Below, one piece after another: positions 40,100 through 49,676 of a DNA stretch of 64,000 nucleotides. The stretch covers positions 73,560 to 137,559 of the forward strand of contig CAZNWC010000009.1 of assembly GCA_964577055.1 (NCBI GenBank). Reading direction: 5' to 3'. The position numbers and the translations under genes were made by a program. Within the stretch, counting starts at the first letter, position 1, and each line of letters starts with the position of its first letter. Below the pieces are notes generated by a model. It saw only the letters and a list, made by a program, of their open reading frames with translations, had not been told where the DNA came from and ran no database searches. Source of the stretch: PNNG01 sp964577055 (GTDB taxonomy: Bacteria; Bacteroidota; Bacteroidia; UBA7662).

Positions 40100-41338
40100 A
40101 TGATTGAATACCATACCCACACCCTGGCCAATGGCTTACGGGTGATTGCCCATCCGAACCAACATTCACAACTGGGCGCCTTTAATCTCATGTATGATGT
40201 AGGTGCCCGCGATGAACAACCCGACAAAACCGGTTTTGCGCATTTATTTGAGCACCTGATGTTTGGCGGATCTGCCAATATCCCCGATTATGATGCGGTT
40301 GCACAACGGATGGGGGCCGAAAACAATGCTTTTACCAATAACGATATCACCAATTATTACCTGACTTTTCCTGCCAACCAGTTGGAAACAGCATTTTGGT
40401 TGGAGAGCGACCGTATGTTGCAGCTCGATTTTAGCGAGCGCAGCCTCGAAGTACAACGGCAAGTGGTGATTGAAGAGTTCAAACAACGCTATCTCAACCA
40501 GCCTTATGGCGATGTATGGTTGCAATTGCGTCCATTGGCCTACAAAAAGCATCCCTACCAATGGGCTACCATTGGCAAGGAAGTAAGTCACATCGAGAAC
40601 GCCACCTTTGCCGATGTGGAGGCTTTTTTTTACAAGCATTACCGTCCCGACAATGCTGTGCTGGCCGTGAGCGGGCCTTACGCCCCTGCGCAGGTGTTTT
40701 CTTTGGCCGAGAAGTGGTTTGGGGGTATTCCTGCATCGGGTCGCCCGGCACGCAAACTGCCCACTGAACCGAAACAATTGGCCGAACGCCGTTTGGTGGT
40801 GGAAGCTGCCGTTCCGGTAGATGCCTTGTACATGGCTTTCCACATGCCTGGCAAAGGCAAAGCCGGGTTTTACGCGGTTGACCTGCTGAGCGATGTGCTT
40901 TCGCGCGGCAAATCGTCGCGTTTGTACCGTCGTTTGGTCAAGGAACAAGGCCTTTTCAGTCAGTTGCAAGCTTACATCACCGGTGATCAGGATCCTGGTC
41001 TGTTCGTGATCAATGGTCAATTGGTAAAAGGCGTGGAGATGGCAGCTGCAGAACAGGCCGTTTGGGCAGAACTCAAGCGCTTGCAAGAGGAATTGGTAGC
41101 TGAGCAGGAACTTGAAAAGAACCTGAACCAAATAGAATCGGGTTTGATGTTTGCCGAAACACAGGGCCTCAATGTGGCCATGAATCTTTGCTATTTTACA
41201 CTCATGGGAGATGTATCGGCCATCAACCATGAAATTGAGCATTACCGCAACATTTCGGTACGCGATTTACAGGCCCAGGCCAAACAAATTTTTACTCCCC
41301 AAAATGCTTCCATCCTCGAATACCATGCTACAGCCTGA
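40100..41338 (+). CDS. M16-family zinc peptidase, catalytic subunit
   Basis: A 412-residue inverzincin. The HxxEH zinc motif is HLFEH at 48-52, and the third ligand is the glutamate in ESDRMLQLDFSERSLEVQRQVVIEE downstream. There is no clear signal peptide, so it may be cytosolic or exported by another way. It is a half-length M16 protein like mitochondrial processing peptidase beta, made to pair with the next gene, whose start lies inside its 3' end. Substrates would be peptides held in the closed chamber. An in-frame codon upstream at 40028 is less likely as the start. Confidence 0.93.
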   Translation: MIEYHTHTLANGLRVIAHPNQHSQLGAFNLMYDVGARDEQPDKTGFAHLFEHLMFGGSANIPDYDAVAQRMGAENNAFTNNDITNYYLTFPANQLETAFWLESDRMLQLDFSERSLEVQRQVVIEEFKQRYLNQPYGDVWLQLRPLAYKKHPYQWATIGKEVSHIENATFADVEAFFYKHYRPDNAVLAVSGPYAPAQVFSLAEKWFGGIPASGRPARKLPTEPKQLAERRLVVEAAVPVDALYMAFHMPGKGKAGFYAVDLLSDVLSRGKSSRLYRRLVKEQGLFSQLQAYITGDQDPGLFVINGQLVKGVEMAAAEQAVWAELKRLQEELVAEQELEKNLNQIESGLMFAETQGLNVAMNLCYFTLMGDVSAINHEIEHYRNISVRDLQAQAKQIFTPQNASILEYHATA

Positions 41339-42605
41339 TCGTTCACAAGCCCCAGCTTTGCCCGCCTTTGCGCCTTTCGACATCATGCAAGCGCAAAAGC
41401 ATGATTTGGCGCATGGCATTCCTGCCTACAGCATTACGGCTGGCTCGCAGGAAGTCATTCGGCTTGATTTTGTTTTTGGCAGTGGCAGTTGGGACGAGGA
41501 GGTGCCCATGGCGGCCGGACTCACCAACCGCATGCTGCAAGAGGGAAGCCGGCACCAATCGGGAAGAGTGTTGGCAGAAACGCTCGACGCTTATGGCGCC
41601 TATTTGCAATACGAATCGGGGACCGACCGTTCGGGGGTGAGTTTATACACCTTGAGCAAACACTTGCAGGCTGTTTTGCCCACGGTGCTCGAGATCATCT
41701 TTATGCCGGGCTTTCCGCTTACCGAGTTGGAAACCACGGTGCGAAACCAGCAACAGCAACTTTCGGTTGATTTGCAAAAGGTTTCGGTGATGGCACGCCG
41801 GGCCTTCATGCAGGCCGTTTTTGGCGAAAAACATCCGTATGGATTTCAAGCCGGAGAAACCGATTTGGCTGCATTGCGTCCCGACCAATTGACGCGTTAC
41901 CACAAAAAAAACTACACGACCGACAACCTTACGGTGATTGCAGCTGGCTGGGAGGCTGAAAAGGCCATCGATGCGCTCAACAAGGCTTTACAGGAGTTGA
42001 GTCCGTGTTTTGCTGAGAAGACCCAAACGGCATATCCCCTGCAAACAGCAGCTCCCGGCCGCATAGAGGTACCCAAGGCAGGAGCCTTGCAACATGCTTT
42101 GCGCCTGGGCAAGCCCATGGTAGGCAAGTTACATCCCGATTATGTGGGGCTGAAGGTGCTCAATACCGTATTGGGCGGCTATTTTGGGTCGCGTTTGATG
42201 TCGAATTTGCGCGAAGACAAGGGCTATACCTACGGGGTGGGCTCGGCGATACTGTCGTACGAACGCGCTGCATTTTTCACGATTGCCACGGAGGTAGGTG
42301 CAGCGGTATCGGACGATGCCATTGAGCAAATCCTCAAGGAGGTGGTAAAGCTGCGTACTGAGTTAATCCCTGCCGAGGAGCTCAATACGGTTCGCAGCTA
42401 TTTGCAAGGGGTTTACCTCAGCAATTTTGACGGTGCCTTTGCTTTGGCCGACCGATTTAAAGACATTCACTTTTTCGGACTCGGTTACGATTATTATGAT
42501 GCGTATATTGGCACTGTTCAAAGCATCGGTTCGGAGAAACTGCTCGAGTTGGCCCAGACATATTTGGCGCCCGATTCGCTGGTAGTGGTACGCGCCGGCA
42601 GTTAA
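41325..42605 (+). CDS. M16-family peptidase, inactive partner subunit
   Basis: A 426-residue M16 homologue lacking HxxEH: at the place of the zinc motif it has LTNRMLQEGS. The second-domain signature is present (GGYFGSRLMSNLREDKGYTYGVGSAI, with R/Y residues that bind substrate), as in processing-peptidase alpha. It should form a heterodimer with the catalytic M16 protein encoded 14 bp upstream in overlap. The start at 41325 was chosen by homology; other in-frame ATGs lie up to 41211. Confidence 0.9.
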   Translation: MLQPDRSQAPALPAFAPFDIMQAQKHDLAHGIPAYSITAGSQEVIRLDFVFGSGSWDEEVPMAAGLTNRMLQEGSRHQSGRVLAETLDAYGAYLQYESGTDRSGVSLYTLSKHLQAVLPTVLEIIFMPGFPLTELETTVRNQQQQLSVDLQKVSVMARRAFMQAVFGEKHPYGFQAGETDLAALRPDQLTRYHKKNYTTDNLTVIAAGWEAEKAIDALNKALQELSPCFAEKTQTAYPLQTAAPGRIEVPKAGALQHALRLGKPMVGKLHPDYVGLKVLNTVLGGYFGSRLMSNLREDKGYTYGVGSAILSYERAAFFTIATEVGAAVSDDAIEQILKEVVKLRTELIPAEELNTVRSYLQGVYLSNFDGAFALADRFKDIHFFGLGYDYYDAYIGTVQSIGSEKLLELAQTYLAPDSLVVVRAGS

Positions 42606-42613
42606 GTTTTTGC

Positions 42614-43360
42614 ATGTCGTTTGAAATCAAGTTGCAACAATTCGAAGGTCCCTTCGACCTGCTCCTGTTCTTTATTGAGCGGGATGAGCTTGATATTTAC
42701 GACATTCCGATTGGCCGCATCACCAACGATTTTTTAGATTATTTGCACCAGCTGCAAGAGTTGAACATGGAAGTGGCCAGTGAGTTTATTTTGGTGGCCG
42801 CTACCCTGATGCGCATCAAGGCCAAGATGTTGTTGCCACGCAAAGAGCTGGATGCATCGGGCGAAGAAATTGATCCGCGCACCGATTTGGTAAACCGACT
42901 GCTCGAATACAAGCGATACAAAGCAGTATTGGGGGCCATGGCCGAATTGGAGCACGGGCAATTTGCGCGCGAACGCCGTGGCAATGTGCACGAGGAGTTG
43001 GGGTTGATTCAGCAGCAGCTGGGTGCTGAGCAGGAATTGGAGCAGCTTGATTTATACCAATTGCTCCGCACCTTTGGCAAAGTGATGCAGCGTTTAGAAG
43101 AACGCGAAAATCAGCCTACCCATGTCGTGGTGCGCTATCCATATACCATCGACGAACAAAAGCAATATGTGCGTGATGTGGTAAGTAAGGCGGGCAAATT
43201 GCCTTTCGAAAAGCTTTTCGAAAGCTTCAAAGACCGGATGCAGGCCATCTTTACCTTTTTGGCCATTCTCGAATTGCTGCAATTGCAATTGCTCGACATT
43301 AAATTGGGCCAAGGGTATAATCAGTTTTTTTTAATGCCTAAGGAAGGTGTGGCAGCATGA
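42614..43360 (+). CDS. scpA: segregation and condensation protein A
   Basis: A 248-residue kleisin of the SMC-ScpAB complex that compacts and segregates the chromosome. Family marks are FEGPFDLLLFFIERDELDIYDIPIGRITNDFL at the N-terminus, ATLMRIKAKMLLPR at about 65-79, and the C-terminal winged helix FTFLAILELLQLQ. ScpB is not adjacent. The last codon overlaps the next gene (ATGA). Confidence 0.95.
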   Translation: MSFEIKLQQFEGPFDLLLFFIERDELDIYDIPIGRITNDFLDYLHQLQELNMEVASEFILVAATLMRIKAKMLLPRKELDASGEEIDPRTDLVNRLLEYKRYKAVLGAMAELEHGQFARERRGNVHEELGLIQQQLGAEQELEQLDLYQLLRTFGKVMQRLEERENQPTHVVVRYPYTIDEQKQYVRDVVSKAGKLPFEKLFESFKDRMQAIFTFLAILELLQLQLLDIKLGQGYNQFFLMPKEGVAA

Positions 43361-44265
43361 CGGCAAACTTCTTTTCGGGTTATTTTTTGCCGGCCACTTT
43401 GGTGGTCATCATGATTGGGGTGGGTTTATCGCTCACTTTGCAGAGTTTCCGCAACATTATTCTGTATCCGCGGGCCATTTTGTTAGGATTGGTGGCGCAA
43501 ATGGTGTTGCTGCCATTGGTGGCCTTTTCGATTGCCGATCAGCTGGCCTTGTCGCCCGAGTTCAAGGTAGGCTTGGTGTTGATTGCTGCTTGTCCAGGCG
43601 GTGCTTCCGCCGGACTCATCAACCATTTGCTGCGGGGGAATGTGGCCTTATCGGTTTCGCTTACCTCGGTCAACAGTTTGCTGACCATTTTTTCGTTGCC
43701 TTTCATCACCAATTTGGCTTTGGAACGGTACCTCGACCAGAGTGCGCGGATTGTATTGCCTTTTGGCAAAACCATCATCGACATCGGTTTGCTTACGTTA
43801 TTGCCGGCTTTATTGGGCATTTTTATCAGGTACCGCAAGCCACTTTGGGCCAAAGGCATGGAGAGGCCGTTGCGGTTTGTAATGCCGGCCTTGTTGTTGC
43901 TGGCTTTTGCAGGCATTATTTTGTTTGAGCGGGGAGGGGTGGAGCACTCCATGGATGACGCCCGTGCTTTGATTTGGCCCAACATTCAACTCAATTTGTG
44001 GGGCATGGCCCTCGGGTATTTGCTTGCCTTGCTGTTCAGGCTAGGCCCAACGAGCCGCATGACCATCGCCATTGAGGTGGGGTTGCAGAACAGTTCATTG
44101 GCCATTTATGTATCGCAGGTACTGTTGGGTTCGAGCGCCATGGCCATGGTGGCGGTGATTTATGGCAGTTTTACCTTTGGAACAGCTGTGTTGTTTGGCA
44201 TGGGTGTATACAGGGTAAACAAGTGGATACGCCGGCAATTGCGCCTCATGCGTAGGTCCCGGTGA
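43357..44265 (+). CDS. bile acid:sodium symporter (BASS) family transporter
   Basis: A 302-residue inner-membrane protein with nine to ten hydrophobic segments. BASS markers are ACPGGASAGLINHLLRGNVALSVSLTSVN near 90-118 and EVGLQNSSLAIYV near 245-257, which hold Na+-binding residues in structures of the family. Bacterial members carry bile acids, pantoate, pyruvate or other organic anions; the substrate here is unknown. Translation is coupled to scpA through ATGA, a partnership without obvious functional sense. Confidence 0.9.
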   Translation: MTANFFSGYFLPATLVVIMIGVGLSLTLQSFRNIILYPRAILLGLVAQMVLLPLVAFSIADQLALSPEFKVGLVLIAACPGGASAGLINHLLRGNVALSVSLTSVNSLLTIFSLPFITNLALERYLDQSARIVLPFGKTIIDIGLLTLLPALLGIFIRYRKPLWAKGMERPLRFVMPALLLLAFAGIILFERGGVEHSMDDARALIWPNIQLNLWGMALGYLLALLFRLGPTSRMTIAIEVGLQNSSLAIYVSQVLLGSSAMAMVAVIYGSFTFGTAVLFGMGVYRVNKWIRRQLRLMRRSR

Positions 44266-44304
44266 GAATTTGCAACCATGTTTTTAAGAATCAGAAAAAG
44301 GTGT

Positions 44305-44312
44305 TACCTTTG
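44305..44312 (+). promoter_or_regulatory. TAnnTTTG box before yceD
   Basis: TACCTTTG, 24 bp ahead of the yceD ATG, with a TTTT at 44282-44285 in the -33 position. Confidence 0.45.
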
Positions 44313-44336
44313 CCGTCCTGAATTGCGGGGCTAACG

Positions 44337-44870
44337 ATGGAGGCATTACAAGCATATACCATCCGTTTCTCGGGTTTGAAAAACGGCTTTCACTATTTCG
44401 ATTATGAGGTAGGGCAAGATTTTTTCAAGCACTTTGACGGAAGATTGATTGAAAATGCGCTTTTAAAGGTGGCTTTGCAGCTGGAACGCAAGACGAGCGG
44501 GCTGGTGCTGCAATTCAAACTCACAGGATGGTTGGAGATGCCGTGTGACCGATGCTTGAAGCAAATTCAGGTACCGGCCAGCAGCGAAGCAGAACTTGTG
44601 GTGAAGCTCAGTGCCGATCCGGGTGAAAGCACCGATAACCTTTGGTTTCTGCCCATCACGGCTTATGAAATCAATGTGGGACAATTTTTATATGAAACCA
44701 TCAGCCTCATGGTGCCCTTGCGGGCGCTTTGCGGGCCGGAAGATAGTAACAGCTGCCAAGCCGATTTTGAAGCACTCATGCAACAATATGACGGTTCAGC
44801 GGCGAAAGAGGAGGGAGATGGCGACATCGACCCCCGTTGGGAAAAGTTGAAGAATTTAAAGTTAAACTGA
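44337..44870 (+). CDS. yceD: YceD/DUF177-family protein
   Basis: A 177-residue protein of the DUF177 family, almost always encoded just ahead of rpmF. It has the conserved centre WLEMPCDRCLKQIQVP with two cysteines and ALCGPEDSNSC near residue 138. The plant and bacterial homologues are linked to 23S rRNA accumulation. The spacing to rpmF is 1 bp. First gene of the yceD-rpmF-plsX-fabH set. Confidence 0.92.
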   Translation: MEALQAYTIRFSGLKNGFHYFDYEVGQDFFKHFDGRLIENALLKVALQLERKTSGLVLQFKLTGWLEMPCDRCLKQIQVPASSEAELVVKLSADPGESTDNLWFLPITAYEINVGQFLYETISLMVPLRALCGPEDSNSCQADFEALMQQYDGSAAKEEGDGDIDPRWEKLKNLKLN

Positions 44871-44871
44871 A

Positions 44872-45057
44872 ATGCCAAATCCAAAACACCGCCACTCGCG
44901 GAGCAGAAGGGACAAAAGAAGAACACACTACAAGGCTGAAGCGCCTACTGTAGCTACTTGTCCTACTACCGGACAGCCGCATCTTTACCACCGTGCCCAT
45001 TGGTTCGAAGGCAAGATGTATTACAAGGGTAAGGTAGTCATCGACACTACTGCTTAA
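44872..45057 (+). CDS. rpmF: 50S ribosomal protein L32
   Basis: A 61-residue ribosomal protein. MPNPKHRHSRSRRDKRRTH is the L32 start. The four-cysteine zinc finger of other L32 forms is missing: only one cysteine (ATCPTTG) remains, so this is a zinc-independent form. 13 bp before plsX. Confidence 0.96.
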   Translation: MPNPKHRHSRSRRDKRRTHYKAEAPTVATCPTTGQPHLYHRAHWFEGKMYYKGKVVIDTTA

Positions 45058-45070
45058 TTGGAATAGCTCG

Positions 45071-46009
45071 ATGCGGATAGGCGTCGACATCATGGGGGGA
45101 GATTTTGCACCGGCTACTGCGGTAGGTGGTGTACACTTGGCCCTGGAAAAGCTGCCCGAAGATGTTCACCTGAGTCTTTTTGGTGACGTGGCTGTGTTGG
45201 AGGAGGCCTTTGGCCATCATCCGCAGCTGGGCAAGCGCATCCACTTGGTACCCACCACGCAGGTGATTGCCATGGGAGAGCATCCCACCAAAGCCATTCC
45301 CAAATACCCCGACTCCAGTATTGTGGTCGGGTTTCAGCATTTGCGCCAAGGCCAAATCGATGCATTTGCAGGTGCCGGCAATACTGGTGCCATGTTGGTA
45401 GGCGGAATGTATAGCGTAAAAACCATCCCTGGTGTAGTACGTCCATGCATTGCCTCTCTGGTACCTAAGCAGGCAGGTGGAATGGGCATCATCCTCGATG
45501 TGGGAGCCAATGCCGATTGCCGTCCTGATAGCCTCTTGCAATTTGGCATTCTCGGGAATCTTTACGCCAAGCATATTTTGGGCATTGAGGAACCCCGTGT
45601 GGGCCTCATGAACATTGGCGAGGAAGAAGAAAAGGGCAATTTGCTGGCACAGGCGGCCTATAAGCTTTTGAAAGACAATGGTCAGTTCGATTTTGTTGGC
45701 AATCTCGAAGGTCGTGATTTGTTCAACGATCGTGCCGATGTGGTGGTGTGTGACGGATTTACGGGCAATGTGATGATCAAGTTGGCCGAATCGCTCTACG
45801 AACTGATTGTTCACCGCCAAATCAAAGATGCCTTTTTCGATCGCTTTAACTATGAAAACTATGGTGGGAGTCCGATTTTAGGACTCAACAAGCCGGTTGT
45901 CATTGGTCACGGCATCTCCAACGATACGGCTATCATGAACATGATTTTACATGCGGCAGAGTTGGCCCGGCACGACATAACCGAAAGAATACGCGAAGCC
46001 TTCAATTAA
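45071..46009 (+). CDS. plsX: phosphate acyltransferase PlsX
   Basis: A 312-residue enzyme that converts acyl-ACP to acyl-phosphate for phospholipid synthesis. Markers are MRIGVDIMGGDFAPATAVGG, SIVVGFQHLRQGQIDAFAGAGNTGAML and VVCDGFTGNVMIKLAE. A terminator-like hairpin after the gene separates it partly from fabH. Confidence 0.96.
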   Translation: MRIGVDIMGGDFAPATAVGGVHLALEKLPEDVHLSLFGDVAVLEEAFGHHPQLGKRIHLVPTTQVIAMGEHPTKAIPKYPDSSIVVGFQHLRQGQIDAFAGAGNTGAMLVGGMYSVKTIPGVVRPCIASLVPKQAGGMGIILDVGANADCRPDSLLQFGILGNLYAKHILGIEEPRVGLMNIGEEEEKGNLLAQAAYKLLKDNGQFDFVGNLEGRDLFNDRADVVVCDGFTGNVMIKLAESLYELIVHRQIKDAFFDRFNYENYGGSPILGLNKPVVIGHGISNDTAIMNMILHAAELARHDITERIREAFN

Positions 46010-46043
46010 GCGCTTGGCACTCCTGAAAAAATAGTAATTTGCC

Positions 46044-46087
46044 AGCCCGTTTGCAGCGCCTTGAGGTGTTGAATGAACGGGCTTTTT
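46044..46087 (+). terminator. terminator between plsX and fabH
   Basis: AGCCCGTT (46044-46051) pairs with AACGGGCT (46076-46083) around a 24-nt loop and runs into T residues. It may cause partial readthrough to fabH. Confidence 0.7.
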
Positions 46088-46102
46088 ACATAACAAGCTG
46101 TC

Positions 46103-47101
46103 ATGACAAAAATTACCGCTGCCATTACCGGCATCCACGCTTGGGCGCCCGATAATGTGGTGACCAATTTTGATCTCGAAAAATACATGGATACCAACGA
46201 CGAGTGGATTACCACACGTACCGGTATCAAAGAGCGCCGCTGGCTCAACGAGCCTGGGCAGGCCACTTCCGACATTGGGGTAAAGGCCATGGAAGGCTTG
46301 ATGGCTAAAACCGGCCTGAAGCCCGAAGAAGTTGAATTGTTGATTTGTTGTACGGCCACACCCGACCACGCTTTTCCGGCCACAGCCAACATCATTTGCG
46401 ATAAAATTGGCGCTATCAATGCGGCGGGTTACGACTTGTCGGCTGCTTGTTCGGGCTTTTTGTTTGGGGTGACCACGGGTGCCAAATTCATTGAGGCCGG
46501 CATGTACAAAAAAGTTGTGGTGGTAGGTGCCGATAAAATGACCAGCATTCTTGATGTGGAAGACCGCGCGACGGCCATCATTTTTGGTGACGGCGGTGGT
46601 GCTGTATTGTTGGAGCCCAATACCGAAGGTTTGGGCGTAATCGACAGCATCATGCACAGTGACGGAGCCGGCCGGCACTTCTTGCACCAGAAAGCTGGCG
46701 GATCGTTTAAGCCTGCAAGCCTTGAAACGGTGCAAAACAAGGAGCATTTTGTATACCAGGAAGGCAAAACCGTTTTCAAGTTTGCCGTTACCAATATGGC
46801 CGATACCGCGGCCGAAATCATGGAGCGCAACCAGCTTACAGCCGACGATGTAGCCTGGTTGGTGCCACACCAAGCCAATAAGCGCATCATCGATGCTACA
46901 CGCGAACGCATGGGCCTCGACGAAAGCAAGACCATGGTGAACATCCAACGCTATGGCAATACCACCAACGGAACCATTCCGCTTTGTTTGCACGAATGGG
47001 AAAGCCAACTGCGCAAGGGCGACAACATTATTTGGGCGGCTTTTGGCGGTGGTTTCACCTGGGGTGCCCTTTATCTCAAATGGGCATACGACCCTAAATA
47101 A
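46103..47101 (+). CDS. fabH: 3-oxoacyl-ACP synthase III (FabH)
   Basis: A 332-residue KAS III that starts fatty-acid synthesis by condensing acetyl- or branched acyl-CoA with malonyl-ACP. The full triad is present: C116 (SAACSGF), H256 (VPHQAN) and N286 (RYGNT). It follows plsX as in most Bacteroidota and serves here as the reference against which the altered FabH-like protein at 4240 is judged. Confidence 0.97.
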   Translation: MTKITAAITGIHAWAPDNVVTNFDLEKYMDTNDEWITTRTGIKERRWLNEPGQATSDIGVKAMEGLMAKTGLKPEEVELLICCTATPDHAFPATANIICDKIGAINAAGYDLSAACSGFLFGVTTGAKFIEAGMYKKVVVVGADKMTSILDVEDRATAIIFGDGGGAVLLEPNTEGLGVIDSIMHSDGAGRHFLHQKAGGSFKPASLETVQNKEHFVYQEGKTVFKFAVTNMADTAAEIMERNQLTADDVAWLVPHQANKRIIDATRERMGLDESKTMVNIQRYGNTTNGTIPLCLHEWESQLRKGDNIIWAAFGGGFTWGALYLKWAYDPK

Positions 47102-47108
47102 TTGCGGT

Positions 47109-47116
47109 TAATTTTG
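47109..47116 (+). promoter_or_regulatory. TAnnTTTG box before efp
   Basis: TAATTTTG, 36 bp ahead of the efp ATG; no good -33 match. Confidence 0.35.
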
Positions 47117-47152
47117 CGACCCTAAATCCTTAAGAACTAAATTGCATTTGAT

Positions 47153-47719
47153 ATGGCCAGTACATCGGAATTCAGAAACGGACTTTGCCTCAAGTTTAAC
47201 AACGACATTTATCAGGTAGTTGAATTTTTGCACGTGAAGCCCGGCAAAGGTGCGGCATTTGTGCGCACCAAGCTCAAGAGCATGACCAACGGTAAGGTGC
47301 TTGAAAACACCTTCCCTGCCGGTGCGAAAATTGATCCGGTTCGCGTAGAAACCCGTGAGTTGCAGTTCCTGTACAAAGACGACATGGGCTTTAATTTCAT
47401 GGACAGCGACAGCTTTGAGCAGTTTGCCATTGAGGGGGTTAAAATCAACGCTCCACAATTTTTGCAAGAGGGCGCCATTTGTTTGGCGCTGGTGAATACC
47501 GAAGACGAAAGTATTTTGGGAGTTGAATTGCCCAATTCGGTAGAAATGGAAGTAACTTACACCGAACCCGGTTTGCGGGGCGATACGGCTTCGGGCTCAG
47601 CGCTCAAACCAGCAGTGGTTGACAACGGTCCAACCGTGAACGTACCTTTGTTTGTGAACCAGGGCGATCGCATCCGCATCGACACCCGCACAGGCGACTA
47701 TATTGAACGCGTAAAATAA
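47153..47719 (+). CDS. efp: elongation factor P
   Basis: A 188-residue translation factor that rescues ribosomes at polyproline stretches. The KOW-like N-domain holds the conserved lysine K32 in KPGKGAAF, whose modification (if any) in this lineage is not evident. The C-terminal OB-fold signature GLRGDTASGSALKPAVVDNGPTV is present. No EpmA or EpmB gene is near. Confidence 0.97.
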   Translation: MASTSEFRNGLCLKFNNDIYQVVEFLHVKPGKGAAFVRTKLKSMTNGKVLENTFPAGAKIDPVRVETRELQFLYKDDMGFNFMDSDSFEQFAIEGVKINAPQFLQEGAICLALVNTEDESILGVELPNSVEMEVTYTEPGLRGDTASGSALKPAVVDNGPTVNVPLFVNQGDRIRIDTRTGDYIERVK

Positions 47720-47738
47720 ACCTTAAACCTATTTTGAT

Positions 47739-48215
47739 ATGGATTTGAAAGAAATACAGGACCTCATTCGCTTTGTTTCTAAGTCGGGCGTAACCGAAGT
47801 AGAAGTAGAGAAAGAAGGCTTTAAAATTGTGATCAAGGCCGAAAAACCCACCACTGAGTACCATGCTGTGGTACCACAACCTGTGATGATGTCGGCTCCT
47901 GTTGCTGCCGCACCTGCTGTTGCTGCCGCGCCTGCTGCTGCCCCTGCTGCTGCAGCTGCGCCTGCTGCCGAAGGTGGTGTGAACATCAAGTCGCCCATGA
48001 TTGGTACTTTTTACCGTTCTGGCGGGCCCGACAAAGAGCCTTTCGTAAAGGTAGGTGACCGGGTAGAAAAGGGTCAGGTGGTATGTATCATCGAGGCCAT
48101 GAAGCTGTTCAACGAAATTGAATCGGAAGTTTCGGGTGTGGTAACCAAGGTATTGGTTGAAAACGCCTCTCCGGTTGAATATGACCAGCCTTTGTTCTTG
48201 GTTGACCCTGCTTAA
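47739..48215 (+). CDS. accB: acetyl-CoA carboxylase biotin carboxyl carrier protein
   Basis: A 158-residue BCCP. The biotinyl lysine is K122 in IIEAMKLF. Residues 52-77 are an Ala/Pro-rich flexible linker. The N-terminal helix (LIRFVSKSGVTEVEVEKEG) contacts the carboxylase. accC follows after 26 bp. Supplies malonyl-CoA for the fatty-acid genes upstream. Confidence 0.97.
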   Translation: MDLKEIQDLIRFVSKSGVTEVEVEKEGFKIVIKAEKPTTEYHAVVPQPVMMSAPVAAAPAVAAAPAAAPAAAAAPAAEGGVNIKSPMIGTFYRSGGPDKEPFVKVGDRVEKGQVVCIIEAMKLFNEIESEVSGVVTKVLVENASPVEYDQPLFLVDPA

Positions 48216-48241
48216 GCTGTTTTTCACCCAAAGACTTTACT

Positions 48242-49582
48242 GTGTTTAAAAAAATACTCATTGCCAACAGGGGAGAAATTGCCCTGCGGGTCATCCGCAC
48301 CTGCCGCGAGATGGGTATCAAAACGGTTGCTGTATATTCTACAGCCGACCGCGAGAGCCTGCACGTGCGTTTTGCCGATGAGGCGGTATGTATTGGACCG
48401 CCCAAAAGCGCCGATTCGTACCTGAACATCCCCAATATCTTGGCGGCTGCCGAAATCACCAATGCCGATGCCATTCACCCGGGCTATGGTTTTTTGTCGG
48501 AAAACGCCAAGTTTTCTGAAATCTGCCGCGAGTATGGCATCAAGTTCATCGGTCCATCGCCCGAAGCCATTCGCGCCATGGGTGATAAAGCCACAGCCAA
48601 GGAAACCATGAAGCGCGCCGGAGTTCCGGTAGTTCCAGGTTCTGAAGGTTTGCTCCAAAGCATCGATGAGGCCAAAAAAACAGCCGGTGAAATCGGTTAT
48701 CCAGTGATCATCAAGGCTACTGCCGGTGGCGGTGGTCGCGGCATGCGCATCATCTGGAAAGAAGAGGACCTCGATACTTTGTTTGAATCGGCCCAGCGCG
48801 AAGCCGAAGCTGCTTTTGGCAATGGCGGGATGTACATGGAGAAATTCATTGAAGAGCCACGTCACATCGAAATTCAGGTGGTGGGCGACCAGTATGGCAA
48901 GGCTTGTCACCTGAGCGAGCGCGACTGCTCTATCCAGCGCCGTCACCAAAAGCTCATCGAAGAGTCGCCATCGCCTTTTATGACCGATGAATTGCGTGAG
49001 CGCATGGGCGAAGCTGCGGTACGTGGTGCCATGGCGGTGAATTACGAAGGTGCTGGTACCATCGAGTTTTTGGTCGACAAGCACCGGAACTTCTACTTCA
49101 TGGAAATGAACACCCGTATCCAGGTAGAGCACCCGGTAACTGAGGAGGTCATCGACTACGATTTGATCAAAGAGCAGATCAAGGTAGCAGCGGGCATCCC
49201 TATTTCGGGCAAGAATTATATTCCCAAGATGCACGCCATTGAGTGCCGCATCAATGCGGAAGACGTTTACAACGATTTTCGTCCTTCGCCGGGCAAAATC
49301 ACTACCCTGCACATTCCTGGCGGTCATGGTGTACGTGTTGATACCCACATTTATTCGGGCTACAGCATCCCCCCTTTCTACGATTCGATGATTGCCAAGG
49401 TAATTGCCACCGCCCAAACCCGCGAAGAAGCCATCTCTACCATGGAGCGCGCTTTGAGTGAGTTTGTGGTTGAAGGCGTAAAAACGACCATTCCTTTCCA
49501 TCTCAAGATGTTGAAAGACCCCAATTTTATTGCGGGCAATTTCAACACCCAGTACCTCAACAACTGGAACATGGAAGATTGA
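48242..49582 (+). CDS. accC: acetyl-CoA carboxylase biotin carboxylase subunit
   Basis: A 446-residue ATP-grasp enzyme that carboxylates biotin on AccB. Markers are MFKKILIANRGEIALRV, HPGYGFLSENAKFSE, the Gly-rich KATAGGGGRGM and EMNTRIQVEHPVTEEV. The start codon is GTG at 48242; no ATG in a suitable place exists. Ends the efp-accB-accC unit at the terminator at 49603. Confidence 0.97.
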   Translation: MFKKILIANRGEIALRVIRTCREMGIKTVAVYSTADRESLHVRFADEAVCIGPPKSADSYLNIPNILAAAEITNADAIHPGYGFLSENAKFSEICREYGIKFIGPSPEAIRAMGDKATAKETMKRAGVPVVPGSEGLLQSIDEAKKTAGEIGYPVIIKATAGGGGRGMRIIWKEEDLDTLFESAQREAEAAFGNGGMYMEKFIEEPRHIEIQVVGDQYGKACHLSERDCSIQRRHQKLIEESPSPFMTDELRERMGEAAVRGAMAVNYEGAGTIEFLVDKHRNFYFMEMNTRIQVEHPVTEEVIDYDLIKEQIKVAAGIPISGKNYIPKMHAIECRINAEDVYNDFRPSPGKITTLHIPGGHGVRVDTHIYSGYSIPPFYDSMIAKVIATAQTREEAISTMERALSEFVVEGVKTTIPFHLKMLKDPNFIAGNFNTQYLNNWNMED

Positions 49583-49602
49583 GCTGTGCTCAAAGGTTTC
49601 GA

Positions 49603-49630
49603 AGCCAATCCGCAAGGGTTGGCTTTTTTT
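49603..49630 (+). terminator. terminator after accC
   Basis: AGCCAATCC/GGGTTGGCT with one G:T pair and a GCAA tetraloop, then a T run of seven. Confidence 0.9.
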
Positions 49631-49676
49631 ATGGCTGCCGCTGTGAACGGGGGGAACCATTTGCCTTTTGAGCTGT

